Assembly (NCBI RefSeq): GCF_964355755.1
Contig: NC_092672.1
Coordinates: forward strand, 11,900,501 to 11,964,500
Source of the DNA: Antedon mediterranea
Taxonomy: Eukaryota > Echinodermata > Crinoidea > Comatulida > Antedonidae
Direction: 5' to 3'
DNA: 64,000 nucleotides
Shown: one piece after another, positions 1 through 10,707 of the stretch
Layout of the letters: the number at the start of each line of letters is the position of its first letter
Position numbering within the stretch: position 1 is the stretch's first letter
Made by a program: the position numbers and the translations under genes
The notes under the pieces: generated by a model
Databases searched by the model: none
Told to the model about the DNA's origin: nothing
What the model saw: the letters and a program-made list of their open reading frames with translations, nothing else

Positions 1-56
1 GCTCGACTTCTGTTTTACGAATATGGCGTAAGGTTTCCATAATTCACTTTTAAACA

Positions 57-77
57 ATGACATTATGTACGTTTTAG
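57..77 (+). promoter_or_regulatory. Short upstream ORF overlapping the start codon (copy 1)
   Basis: An ATG at 57 opens a six-codon frame ending with TAG at 75-77, spanning the main ATG at 65 in another frame. The same arrangement occurs at 1718-1738 before copy 2. Such overlapping upstream frames commonly lower translation of the main frame; that role is inferred here. Confidence 0.4.
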
Positions 78-1522
78 GCATTGGAAAGTCTTTTGGAACA
101 TGGGTAGTTTTGTATTTTCTGATGTTTCAAAGAACATATTCTTTATCTGGATTCATTAAAGAGCCTGCGGATGAAAATCAAGCAGAAGGTGATTTAACCT
201 ATTTTACTTGCATTGTACGTGGACTCGATGAAACTCAATATGTTTCTTGGTTGCATAATGGACGCAAGATTAGTAACAACTATGACATTTTATCAGATAC
301 TAATCGATATTCAATCGATATTGATTCAAATTCTAGAAAATATAACTTTGAAATTGAGAATACACAAAGGCAAGATAAAGGAGAATACGTATGCGCTGTT
401 TATGATAGCAGGGACAGCATTGTGGTCAAATCTAGAACAGCTAATTTAACAGTTTTAGAAATTCCTCAAGAACCTTACCCTCTTTGTCATAACGCTAAGC
501 TAAGCTATTCCGCTGGACAAAGTGTGCTTCTTTCATGTATATCTGAAAAGACATCTCCTCTTGCCCATTTAAAATGGAAACAAAATGATATTGATGTTAC
601 CACAGGATTAAGTGAAGACACATCTAGTGGTAATTACAAAGTATCGTATTCATTTATTGCAAGACAATCTAATAATAGAGCAGTATTTATATGTGAATTA
701 ACAACATCCGTAAACCCAACTATAAGAAGGAATTGTTCTATTGGACCTATCAATGTTTTATATGTTCCTGTTGTTCGTATTGAACAAACGAGTGACGTCA
801 TACTTGGTACTGAAGCCATCTTCATTTGCTATAGTGATGCAAATCCACAAGAAGCTACGTATCAATGGAGTTTTGATCCACCTATAGACGAAACTATGTA
901 TTATTTAGAAAATGAGTTTATTTTGAGAATTAAAAGAACAGTAAATAGTTTAAATGGTATACATGTTATCTGCAAAGTAACGAATTCTATTGGAAGTGAG
1001 TCGAACAAATTAATAATCAAAGTAAAAACGAGAGGAGACATAGCAGACAATGAAGATGTAGATTATGACAAAACGGTTGATGAAAATAAAGATATATCTG
1101 ATAACAAAAAGGTAAACAAAAATCAACAATTGCTGCAAACACGATCACCAACTATAAATAACAGTCATAATAATTCAGATATTTCAATATCTCAAGTTGT
1201 CATCATTGCAGTGGTATGTATTATAGTAATTCTAGGATTGGCATTGATACCTGTTGGTTACATTAAATACACACGACGACAACCCAGTGACACCATCAGT
1301 AGAGGAAGACCTGTGTCAATACCTGATGTATACTTTGAACCTAGAGATCATATAGATCCTATGTTACCACAGATAGGCTTAGCAGCTCCATGGATGAGGA
1401 CAGTAGGAGTTCAAGTTCCTGGTGAATGTGAATATGATGCCACATATAATACACAAGTTATGCCACAGCCACGACAGGTATACTATACACAACGGATGTA
1501 CCCAGCTTCTTCGTTGCAATGA
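65..1522 (+). CDS. Single-exon three-Ig-domain type I membrane protein, copy 1 (485 aa)
   Basis: Predicted cell-surface receptor or adhesion protein of the immunoglobulin superfamily. Residues 1-28 form a signal peptide. Ig1 has C49, W62 and C110 with the DKGEYVC signature; Ig2 has C158, W171 and C210 plus extra cysteines C141 and C224; Ig3 has C255, W268 and C303. An acidic, Asn-rich stalk (about 322-375) precedes a transmembrane helix (about 377-400) with a basic KYTRRQ stop-transfer, then a tail of about 80 residues with many Tyr and Pro. There are several N-glycosylation sequons. No intron is seen, although Ig genes usually have one exon per domain, so a retrocopy origin is possible. A near-identical paralogue follows 203 bp after the stop. 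No AATAAA lies between the two genes. Closest in style to Kirre/nephrin-type or other Ig receptors; I cannot assign an orthologue. Confidence 0.88.
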   Translation: MYVLGIGKSFGTWVVLYFLMFQRTYSLSGFIKEPADENQAEGDLTYFTCIVRGLDETQYVSWLHNGRKISNNYDILSDTNRYSIDIDSNSRKYNFEIENTQRQDKGEYVCAVYDSRDSIVVKSRTANLTVLEIPQEPYPLCHNAKLSYSAGQSVLLSCISEKTSPLAHLKWKQNDIDVTTGLSEDTSSGNYKVSYSFIARQSNNRAVFICELTTSVNPTIRRNCSIGPINVLYVPVVRIEQTSDVILGTEAIFICYSDANPQEATYQWSFDPPIDETMYYLENEFILRIKRTVNSLNGIHVICKVTNSIGSESNKLIIKVKTRGDIADNEDVDYDKTVDENKDISDNKKVNKNQQLLQTRSPTINNSHNNSDISISQVVIIAVVCIIVILGLALIPVGYIKYTRRQPSDTISRGRPVSIPDVYFEPRDHIDPMLPQIGLAAPWMRTVGVQVPGECEYDATYNTQVMPQPRQVYYTQRMYPASSLQ

Positions 1523-1717
1523 TTGCTGTTTCAGAACTAATAACACAACATTTAAACTGATTTGCCATACCTTCTTAATACAATCATTAATATTCATAGT
1601 ATGTTTATGCATATGCAAAACTTATCAGGTATACTGTATTGCGAACTATACACTGTATGTTGCTCGACTTCTGTTTTACGAATATGGCGTAAGGTTTCCA
1701 TAATATACTTTTAAACA

Positions 1718-1738
1718 ATGACATTATGTACGTTTTAG
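1718..1738 (+). promoter_or_regulatory. Short upstream ORF overlapping the start codon (copy 2)
   Basis: Same six-codon frame as before copy 1, conserved base for base, overlapping the main ATG at 1726 in another frame. Confidence 0.4.
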
Positions 1739-3180
1739 GCATTGGAATGCCTTTTGGAACATGGGTAGTTTTGTATTTGTTGATGTTTCAGAGAATATGT
1801 TCCTTATCCGGATTCATTAAGGAGCCTGCGGATGAAAATCAAGCAGAAGGTGATTTGACATATTTCAACTGTATTGTAAGAGGACTCGATGAAACTCACT
1901 ATGTTTCTTGGTTGCATAATGGACGCAAGATTAGTAAAAATTATGACATTATATCAGATAACAATCGATATTCAATCGAGTTTGATTCTAATTCTAGAAA
2001 ATACAACTTTGAAATTGAGAATACTCAAAGGCAAGATAAAGGAGAATACGTATGCGCAGTTTATGATAGCAGTGACAGCATTGTGGTCAAATCTAGAACA
2101 GCTAATTTAACAGTTTCAGAAATTCCTCAAGAACCTTACCCTCTTTGTCATAACGCTAAGCTAAGCTATTCCGCTGGACAAAGTGTGCTTCTTTCATGTA
2201 TATCTGAAAAGACATCTCCTCTTGCTCATTTAAAATGGAGACACAGTAATATTGATGTTACGACAGGATTAAGTGAAGACACATCTAGTGGTAATTACAA
2301 AGTATCGTATTCATTTATTGCAAGACAATCCAATAATAGAGCAATATTTATATGTGAATTAACAACATCCGTTAACCCAATTATAAGAAGGAATTGTTCT
2401 ATTGGACCTATCAATGTTTTATATGCGCCTGTTGTTCGTATTGAACAAACGAGTGACGTCATACTTGGTAATGAAGCCATCTTCATTTGTTATAGTGATG
2501 CAAATCCAAAAGAAGCTACATATCAATGGAGTTTTGATCCACCCATAGACGAAACTATGTATTATTTAGAAAATGAATTTATTTTGAGAATTAAAAACAC
2601 AGTAAATAGTTTAAATGGTATACAAGTTATCTGCAAAGTAACGAATTCTATTGGAAGTGAGTCAAACAAATTAATAATCAAAGTAAAAACGAGAGGAGAT
2701 ATGCCAGACAATGAAGATGTAGAATATGACAAAACATTCGAAGAAAATATAGATATATCTGATAGTAAAATGGTAAATAAAAATCAGCAATTGCTGCGAA
2801 CAAGATCACCAACTATAAACAACAGTAATACGAATTCAGATATTTCAATATCTCTAGTTGTCATCATTGCAGTTGTATGTATTATAGTAATTCTAGGTTT
2901 GGCATTGATACCTGTTGGTTACATGAGATATACACGTAGACAACCCAGTGACATCATCAATAGAGGAAGACCTGTGTCAATACCTGATGTATACTTTGAA
3001 CCTAGAGATCACATAGATCCTATGCTACCACAGTTAGGCTTAGCAGCTCCATGGATGAGGACAGTAGGAGTTCAAGTTCCTGGTGAATGTGAATATGATG
3101 TAACGTATAATACACAAGTTATGCCACAGTTACGACAGGTTTACTACTCACAAAGAATGTACCCAGCAGCTTCACTGTAG
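1726..3180 (+). CDS. Single-exon three-Ig-domain type I membrane protein, copy 2 (484 aa)
   Basis: Tandem paralogue of the preceding gene, offset by exactly 1661 bp and roughly 90% identical in protein by eye. The same parts are present: signal peptide, three Ig domains with paired Cys and core Trp, acidic stalk, transmembrane helix and Tyr/Pro-rich tail. Changes are scattered over the Ig domains and the stalk; the transmembrane helix and tail are the best conserved. The duplicated unit starts at least 64 bp before the ATG (the GCTCGACTTCTG block at 1 and at 1662) and similarity fades right after the stop codon. A canonical AATAAA lies at 3466-3471, so this copy has a plausible 3' end whereas copy 1 does not. 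Expression and ligand cannot be told from sequence. Confidence 0.88.
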   Translation: MYVLGIGMPFGTWVVLYLLMFQRICSLSGFIKEPADENQAEGDLTYFNCIVRGLDETHYVSWLHNGRKISKNYDIISDNNRYSIEFDSNSRKYNFEIENTQRQDKGEYVCAVYDSSDSIVVKSRTANLTVSEIPQEPYPLCHNAKLSYSAGQSVLLSCISEKTSPLAHLKWRHSNIDVTTGLSEDTSSGNYKVSYSFIARQSNNRAIFICELTTSVNPIIRRNCSIGPINVLYAPVVRIEQTSDVILGNEAIFICYSDANPKEATYQWSFDPPIDETMYYLENEFILRIKNTVNSLNGIQVICKVTNSIGSESNKLIIKVKTRGDMPDNEDVEYDKTFEENIDISDSKMVNKNQQLLRTRSPTINNSNTNSDISISLVVIIAVVCIIVILGLALIPVGYMRYTRRQPSDIINRGRPVSIPDVYFEPRDHIDPMLPQLGLAAPWMRTVGVQVPGECEYDVTYNTQVMPQLRQVYYSQRMYPAASL

Positions 3181-3465
3181 ATTATGTTATTGTTTGAAAA
3201 CTGATTGCTTATTATTGCTGATTTCTTAATTACCTGTACCTGGAGTATTTTCATATTAACCATGATAACATGTATCATTATTCTCACACAGACCAATTAT
3301 ATCCGCCAATTCCGTAATGCATACATCATGTAAGAGGTTAAGTGTTGTGTTATGGTGTATGAAACATATGACACTATATTTCGGAATTTTCCTTGATACT
3401 TGTAAAATCTACAGTACGGAGAAACGATTGCTTTATATAACATGATGATCATTTTATTCATTACA

Positions 3466-3471
3466 AATAAA
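3466..3471 (+). terminator. Candidate polyadenylation signal of Ig copy 2
   Basis: AATAAA, 286 bp after the stop codon of the second Ig gene; the first good hexamer downstream. Confidence 0.45.
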
Positions 3472-6340
3472 GCCTAAATGTGTAGTGTTTTCCTCAATTG
3501 TAAGTGACAAAATGATGTTCTAAATGTACCATCCATGGGTTAAACCAATCGCCATTACGTATTACAATGTGAATTATAAGGCTTAATTGCTATAATTATG
3601 TAAATAGTCAAATAAAAAAAGCACCAATTGGTATTGTTTTTGTAAATGTTATAATAATGTTCAATATTAATTTGATAACTGCAAATTATTAAAGGCAAAC
3701 ATTTTTAAACATACCATCCACAGTTTGTTCCCCTCTACATCATTATGTATATTATAATGAGGATTATAAATGAATTATTATAATTATGTAAATACAGTAG
3801 TTATTATAGCTTACTTTATACGTCTGTATTCAGTAATGTTAACAATGTAGCACAACTTCAAATAAATATAATTGTCATGATTTGTGTTTTTAGTACAGCA
3901 CAACTTAAACAACCCCACCAATTATGTATTTATTTGTCTGAATGTGTACAATTACGTAATAATGATCCTCTTAATACTGAATGATAACGACTATGATACA
4001 TTGATCTGCAATCGGCCTACATAATTTGAGTTTGTGAAATGTACTGTGTAACTATTTGGACTCATACTCTGTACTGTTCTATGTTCTTTCTTTCTCTATT
4101 TACCCATAAATATAAATTATAAACATTGCAACATACAAATAATAATAATTATATCAATGTTAATTTATGAATGACGTAATACGTGTTTATACAATATTAA
4201 TAGTAGTTTTTTATATGAAGCACAATATCTAAAATATGATTATTATTTTATATTTTTTAAATGTTATAACAATACGAAACAATGATTACCGTAAAATGTA
4301 TATTTTAAATTTAAAATGTGAATCAGTGTCGTTTCTGTCAATATTTTGAATACAATTCATGTATAAACCTAAAAAAAAAATAATGTTAAATCATAGGTTA
4401 TTTTCCAAGTCGTCTTGATTATTTACCATAATATTTGAATAGGCCTATGTACGTTTTTGTAAATCTGATTCGATGTTGACATTTATCATTGTAAATATTG
4501 TAAAATAGGCATCAAATAATGTTGTCACTAGTGATAAGGGTAAAGAGTACAGTTTAATAGGATCAATAATTATCTATTTCAGACATGACATGCTTTTCAT
4601 AGTTATAGGCCATATTGCCTGAATAGATGACTCATGAAGACAAGAGCATCGATGCTCTTATTACCAAGAGGATTGAAATCGATGGCTCTTTCCGCTACGT
4701 TGCTTAGCAGTATATTGTGTACAGTAATAAATTATGTAAATTTACAAAATGTATAGAGTTTTTGCTATTAAAATGTCAAGCAAGAACCTGGCAACCAACT
4801 CTTATTACACTATAATTTGCCAGAAACTAAAATGTATGCCCAATAATGTTAGCGAAACTGTGATCTGGATAGAATGACACATTATAATAATATAATATAA
4901 TGTTCTCATGTAATCATTATATTAAAAACGTTAATTTTAAAATGTGGTTACTAGGTTTGTTATCATTATACAATAACCATTTATGTCAACTTAATTGTAA
5001 ATAATTATTGTAGTCTGATATAATTATATTAATAATAGTATGTATTTAGAGATTCTTTATAATAGATTATTGTTACCTTTTAGATTAATATTATTAGTTA
5101 ATGGATATCTGTGTGTGTGTTAATTAAACAAATATTGTTACCACATATTGTACATATACAATGTTATAACATATAACAATATTTAGGCTTCTTATATCAT
5201 AGATATTTTTAAATAGGTCCTAGAGTGTTTTAAATTTTACATACTACCGTTATTATATTCATGATTACTATAAATGTTATTATTGTGTGCACTTAATGAA
5301 TGGAGTAATGAGTGACACCCAATTCATTTTATTGCTGATATCGATATAAAGTTATTTGTCAAATATAATGTACTTGATCCTTGTTTAATTTATATGGTGT
5401 TTGTTATTTTTTTGCTATGTGGCTTGCGCGTACTGGGCTACTATTCGCTAACTCAACAACCACGGTTGCTTTACGACATGTGATGCTTCTATACAATATT
5501 GCCTGATATTGATATATTGATACGTTACGTTATAGTGGACGTTCACTCATCCTCTCTTTTGGCAAGCAAAATTAGTTCTTCTAAACATAACCTCAAAATA
5601 CATTCGATTTTGTAGCTTCTTTGTTTTATTTTCTCTTTCGCTCGTTCGTTCGAGTAACGCCAACGCGTAGTAACACAATTACGTTTTCACCTTTATCTTG
5701 TTGAATAGGTATGTACTGGTCTACGGTCTATTGTCGGTGAATGTTAACACACAATCTTAACATATACCCTGGGATGATTTGGAATATAGAAGTGGGATGA
5801 TAATTTATAGTATTTCTATTAATATCTCAATCGGGGACAAATTTAAGAATGATTCGTGATTTCTCTTTTATTTATTACACTTTGTGTAGTGAATAGAAAT
5901 AATGGTGACGATGATGATGTTAAGATTACACATATACAATGACGGTAATGAATCAGGTTTATTATGCACTTGTAAAATAATTTCAAATTATAATTATAAG
6001 AATATAATTATAACTGTTTATCTTTTAACCTTGGGGAGGGGAGGACATATGGATAGTTTCATGAAGTAAGGCAAAAAACAATTACTTATTACAATGACAT
6101 TACCAGTTATTATTATTGTTTTCTTTTTAATGTTTGTTTTTGTCAACATTTTAGAGTCATTAGTTTTCTTGTCATGTCGACAACTGCATTCAGGTGGCCA
6201 ATGCGTAAAGTAATTATAACTTATTTTGATCTCTTTTCACACATTGTCCTCTTGTATCTTTTTGTTTCTTTTCTAAAGTATAATATATCTGTTATTGTTT
6301 TATTCAATGTGTGGAAAATAAATTAAACAAGCAAACCAGT
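3472..6340. other. AT-rich spacer, no gene seen
   Basis: No frame with protein-like composition, no recognisable exon and no RNA gene. It holds a perfect 18-bp palindrome at about 4643-4660 (AAGAGCATCGATGCTCTT) and a TAGGCCTA at 4440. The more GC-balanced stretch 5400-5720 has no recognisable content. Confidence 0.7.
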
Positions 6341-6450
6341 ATTGACAATAATGATGATGGTGGTGATGATGATGATGATGATGATGATGGTAATGATGAT
6401 GGTGATGATGAATAATATTATGATGATGTTGAATATGATGATGATGAACA
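6341..6450. repeat. Imperfect (TGA)n microsatellite
   Basis: Runs of ATG/TGA triplets with GGTGGT and TAA interruptions. Both strands stay open by repeat composition only, so the Met-rich and Ile-rich frames here are not genes. Confidence 0.9.
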
Positions 6451-7469
6451 TGATGAAGACGATTTTAATGTTGAAGATGGTTAACAACACTTTAAACAAG
6501 GTTAAAGAAAACAATATGAAACTATGCCAATGCATACAATCAGCGGAAACCATTGTGCAGATGATGGCGACAACAAATTCGATATAGCTCTTTGTTCACT
6601 AATTAGCAACGGTTTATATTACTCTACCTTGTACTTAAGCTATTTTCTAAATGCGCTTCAAAAAGAGTTAATTAACTTGTGAATAAGTGAATAATGCAAA
6701 TGACATTATACAGTTGACGGCCTATCTTATCGATTGGCAAAACTGGAGTATCAAGACCGTGTGAGAATCGAAAATACAATTAGGTTGAATACATTCATGA
6801 GGCGATAAAAGTAAGATTATTTTTAAATGCTGTTTCTATGTCTGATGGCATTTTTTATCTAAAGGACTAAGACTAGCGTTACATGTTACTAAACAATAAC
6901 TGCAGTGAAATAATTCAATGTAACGTCGATATTGGTCGACCTTTCTCGAAAATAAATAATAATAATTTGTGACCATATTCTTCAGTCTACATAATTATAA
7001 TCCATTAAACCCAATATACTTCGCTTAGCGATAAAACAGTTTTAAATCGTTCGATAGCAGCGATATACTGAGTGTGTTATTTTTAAGAAAGATGTTTTAT
7101 TTTACAAGATTAACAAGAACATTACATTTGCAGAGGTTCAATTGGGATATCTGTACAATATGTATGTACCCTGCCAATTAGAAAACCGGGAAGATGGTCA
7201 TGGATATGGAGATTGCAATGTCAATTACACCGACGTGAATTGGTTATAACAATATAGTGGGCAATTCCATCTGATCTATAATGAAATGAAAGGTTATCAT
7301 GGAGCACCATGCATAATTATTACAATTTACATTAATTTTATTGTTACCTTCATTGTTATCAATACATACATATTCAGTCATTAGCATCATAGCAATATCA
7401 TAATAGTTATCATCTTCATCACTATCACGGATATCCATCTACACACACCAGGCATAACACATTTTTGAC
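6451..7469. other. AT-rich spacer, no gene seen
   Basis: Low-complexity AT-rich DNA between two trinucleotide arrays. No supported coding or RNA feature. Confidence 0.65.
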
Positions 7470-7662
7470 ATTTATCATCATCATCATCATCACCGTTATC
7501 GTCATCGTCATCATAATCATCAAGATCATCATTATCATCAGCAGCATCGTTACCGTCAATATATCATCATCGTCATCATCATCCTAATCATCATTATAAT
7601 CATTATCATCATCCTAACCACCAACATCACCGCCATCATCACCACCACCATCATCATCATCA
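7470..7662. repeat. Imperfect (ATC)n microsatellite, about 190 bp
   Basis: ATC/ATT/GTC triplets in long runs, the opposite-strand form of the array near 6.35 kb. The Met-rich frame on the minus strand is an artefact of the repeat. Confidence 0.9.
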
Positions 7663-9266
7663 TCAATACGTATTTAGGATAACAAAGCCAATTACCATCG
7701 ATATTTTTAAGTCGTGACACAATCATATCATACCATTTCTTCAAATTTTAAAATATATTCAAATTGGTAATAATATGTGGTCTTAAAGACCCAACAGTAG
7801 ACACGCTACACTTATTTACACAATTATATGCCGTACGTTTTCTGCTTTTGTCATGCATCAGCAGTAAAACGGTTGAATAAATTATGAATATCAGGGTAAC
7901 CACGCAAGCTGCAAGAATTCACAGTTTGTGATAATTAATTATATCATAAACGTATACATTTTCTCAAATTGATTGCTCTTAACATGTCTACCTGGTAGCC
8001 ATTTTAATTTAAAAATCAGTCGGGGAATAGTATTTAAAAGTGGGCTTATAACTTAACAACATAATTTGAAATATAATGTAGGTCTTATAATACAATGAAT
8101 TATAAATACACAGTAACATAAATACATTGTGTATCACTCATTCAAAATGCGTCATTGCATGTTGTTGTAAATGATGCTGGATTAAATAAAATGTAATATT
8201 CATTGAAATCATTTGATGGCAGATAAAAGAGTACAGAGAATGTAAATAAATAGTGTTATCGTGTCGAAGAATAATCGTATCAAGTAAATAAGAGTAGCCA
8301 GATGATGGTAGTGATGACGGGCTGATGGCATCTATTGTGGTTACTAATGTTTGTTTGTTTGATAATAATGTATCCTCAATATAGGAAATTCGTATTAGAT
8401 CGACAACGGACTAACATAGCAGCATTCATGAATCTGTTCTGAATATTTAATGTATTGATATTATTGCGCATAATGTATAATATAATTGGTAATATTTAAA
8501 TTATTCAGACACATTAGTGATTTAAGCCATTGTAAATTATTCAAGAAGTACTCTTTATTTGAATAATTACATTAGGAAAACAGATGGTCCTTAATTAAAT
8601 AATTTATCTAATGCATAAGCAATATATTTTGTTATTGCATTGATTAAAATATAATATATTGGATATATAATTAAATAATTAATATAATAATGGAAACCGT
8701 CACTAATAAATAAATGTCAATAGCAAAACGGCGAAAGATTTTATAATAAAAGCAATATTGATAGCAGTTATATTAAAAAATACTGGCAAAATTATAATGT
8801 TTTTTTCTTCAAATTTAGCCTACACTAGGAAAACGTACTTTCATTCAATCTGACTAAAATGATTTTGAAGATGTTATATAAAACAAATAATGAATGTTTT
8901 ATATTCGTGTTATGGTACAAATAATTTCATTCGGTGAAAGATGAAAAGCTCATATTCTCACTCGGTTGTCCTTTCATCTTTCACCTCTTGAAATAATTTG
9001 AACCATCACACTCATAAATATTTCTTATTTGTATACTAATACCACGTAACGGCTGTGTGTCGACTATCAATGTTTGCACGTTTGTAAAATGGCTGAACCC
9101 CAACTCTTGTGTTGAGTTTGTCTCCGTGAAAACCCGAGACTGTGTGCCGCCTAATATGTATTAAACTGTATATGCAACCATCATTATAACCAATATATTA
9201 AACTTATTATGGAGAAATAATAATAATAATAATAAATCTAAAAGAATAACATCAATTGCATGTAGT
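7663..9266. other. AT-rich spacer, no gene seen
   Basis: No coding signal. It includes an inverted repeat at 8915-9006 listed separately. Confidence 0.65.
8915..9006. repeat. Inverted repeat / hairpin, arms about 33 bp
   Basis: The left arm (ending GGTGAAAGATGAAA) is matched in reverse complement by TTTCATCTTTCACC and the bases after it, with a loop near 28 bases. The outer parts of the arms also pair with a few mismatches. It may be a small foldback element. Confidence 0.6.
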
Positions 9267-9267
9267 A

Positions 9268-9313
<46 letters not shown>
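9267..9313. repeat. (GAT)n microsatellite
   Basis: An almost perfect run of about 15 GAT/ATG triplets. Confidence 0.95.
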
Positions 9314-9315
<2 letters not shown>

Positions 9316-10617
9316 GTTGGATTCACTAACAGCCTCATCAAACAGGCGCACCATTATAATATAACAACTGAGTTGAAACGAAAACAGTATTAGTTATATG
9401 CAATATCCACATTAATGAAAGTAAAGATATTATGTCGCATGACGAAAATCATGTTTATAATATCAATATGTGAGTATATACGGCATATTGTGTAACATTG
9501 GGGTTACTGCTTATAAAAAAAACATGCTTAGTAAGTGTACATAGTGTTCTTTATATCTTAAAATGGTTCTACCGGTTCTTTAAAGTATGCCAATGATGTT
9601 TTAATATCATTAAAGAAGTTAATTCAGTTATTATAGGCATATTTATCGGATTTATATGATATGACAGAATTGTGAATAATAACTCATGTAAATTTATATT
9701 AGAATAATTATAATTCTTTTAATAAAATTATATTACTATAAGCATAACATTAAAAGTTGAACTGGCAGTTAATAGAGCAGATTGGTAGTAATTTCAAGAA
9801 ATTACTTACAAGAAATGCCATGTTCAAATTATTGATTAAATGGAGGAATTAATGACATTTAGAATTATAGAATACCGTAATACAGTAATGTCAGATACAA
9901 ATTCTAGTGTATTGTGACAGTTTTTTTTTACTTAATCTGCTGTTTTTGTGATTAGGTTTGTGATCCCTGTATATAGAAATGGGAAGGAATAGGCCTACAA
10001 TAAAAAAAAAACAAACAAAAAACTGATTTAAATAAATAAAAGAATGTTTTTATTCAAAGCATGGAGAACAATATTTAAACAACATTCCACAACACATTGT
10101 ACCAGTGCATCTTAAAATCAACACACGGAATTCATGCGTGTGTTTAACGATGGATACTCGACTCATACGAAATAGGATTGCATACAAAATGATATATTAT
10201 ACAAAGAGACTGAACATGCTTGATGACGTACTCAATACGGTGTTTATAATAATTGGAGTTCTTCTCGCGCGCAACACACTGTAATTCTTATCAATGTTAA
10301 ATTGAGGTTTAGCTAATTTTAACAACGTATATCGATATACAATTGACACTCGGATTTCACTCGAAACATACATAATTATTGCACGTGCTGTCAACAGTAA
10401 TGTATGCTTTTGCTGATGCTTATTGTAATTCTCGCTAAGAGAAAGCGAATTATTTGTTTTGCTACAAAGCATCGTCTGATTTGATCGGTTTATTCGGTTC
10501 ATATAAAACACATGTCATTAGTGTAATGTTGATACTGATACTGATATTATTTTAATGTCCATAGTAATACATTTGAAACTGGCATGAAATATAAAAACAA
10601 GCCATATACATGGCTGC
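9314..10617. other. AT-rich spacer, no gene seen
   Basis: A 104-codon frame on the minus strand at 10197-10511 has no domain, signal peptide or splice context and I treat it as chance. Confidence 0.6.
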
Positions 10618-10707
10618 AGTCGCGTGCTCAAATTTGAGTTAGTGTTTACCGACCGACCGACTAACCGACCGACATAGTGAGCTGTAGAGTTGCGTTTGCA
10701 CGCGACT
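10618..10707. mobile_element. Short inverted-end element with (ACCG)n core, copy 1
   Basis: Ninety bases bounded by AGTCGCGTGC and its exact inverse GCACGCGACT, holding an (ACCG)n run followed by CATAGTGAGCTGTAGAG. Related copies lie at 28.1, 49.7 and 50.4 kb. It has the form of a tiny non-autonomous repeat. Confidence 0.6.

Noticed and set aside
784-802. CRE-like TGACGTCA in each Ig gene
   Set aside because: It lies in the coding sequence (Thr-Ser-Asp-Val) and is kept by descent in both copies.
6323-6587. Met-rich and Ile-rich open frames on both strands
   Set aside because: They are the translation of a TGA/ATC microsatellite, with no start context, domain or neighbour.
7556-7744. Met-rich frame on the minus strand
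   Set aside because: Trinucleotide repeat artefact.
10197-10511. 104-codon frame on the minus strand
   Set aside because: No domain, signal peptide or splice context, and AT-rich codon choice no different from the spacer.
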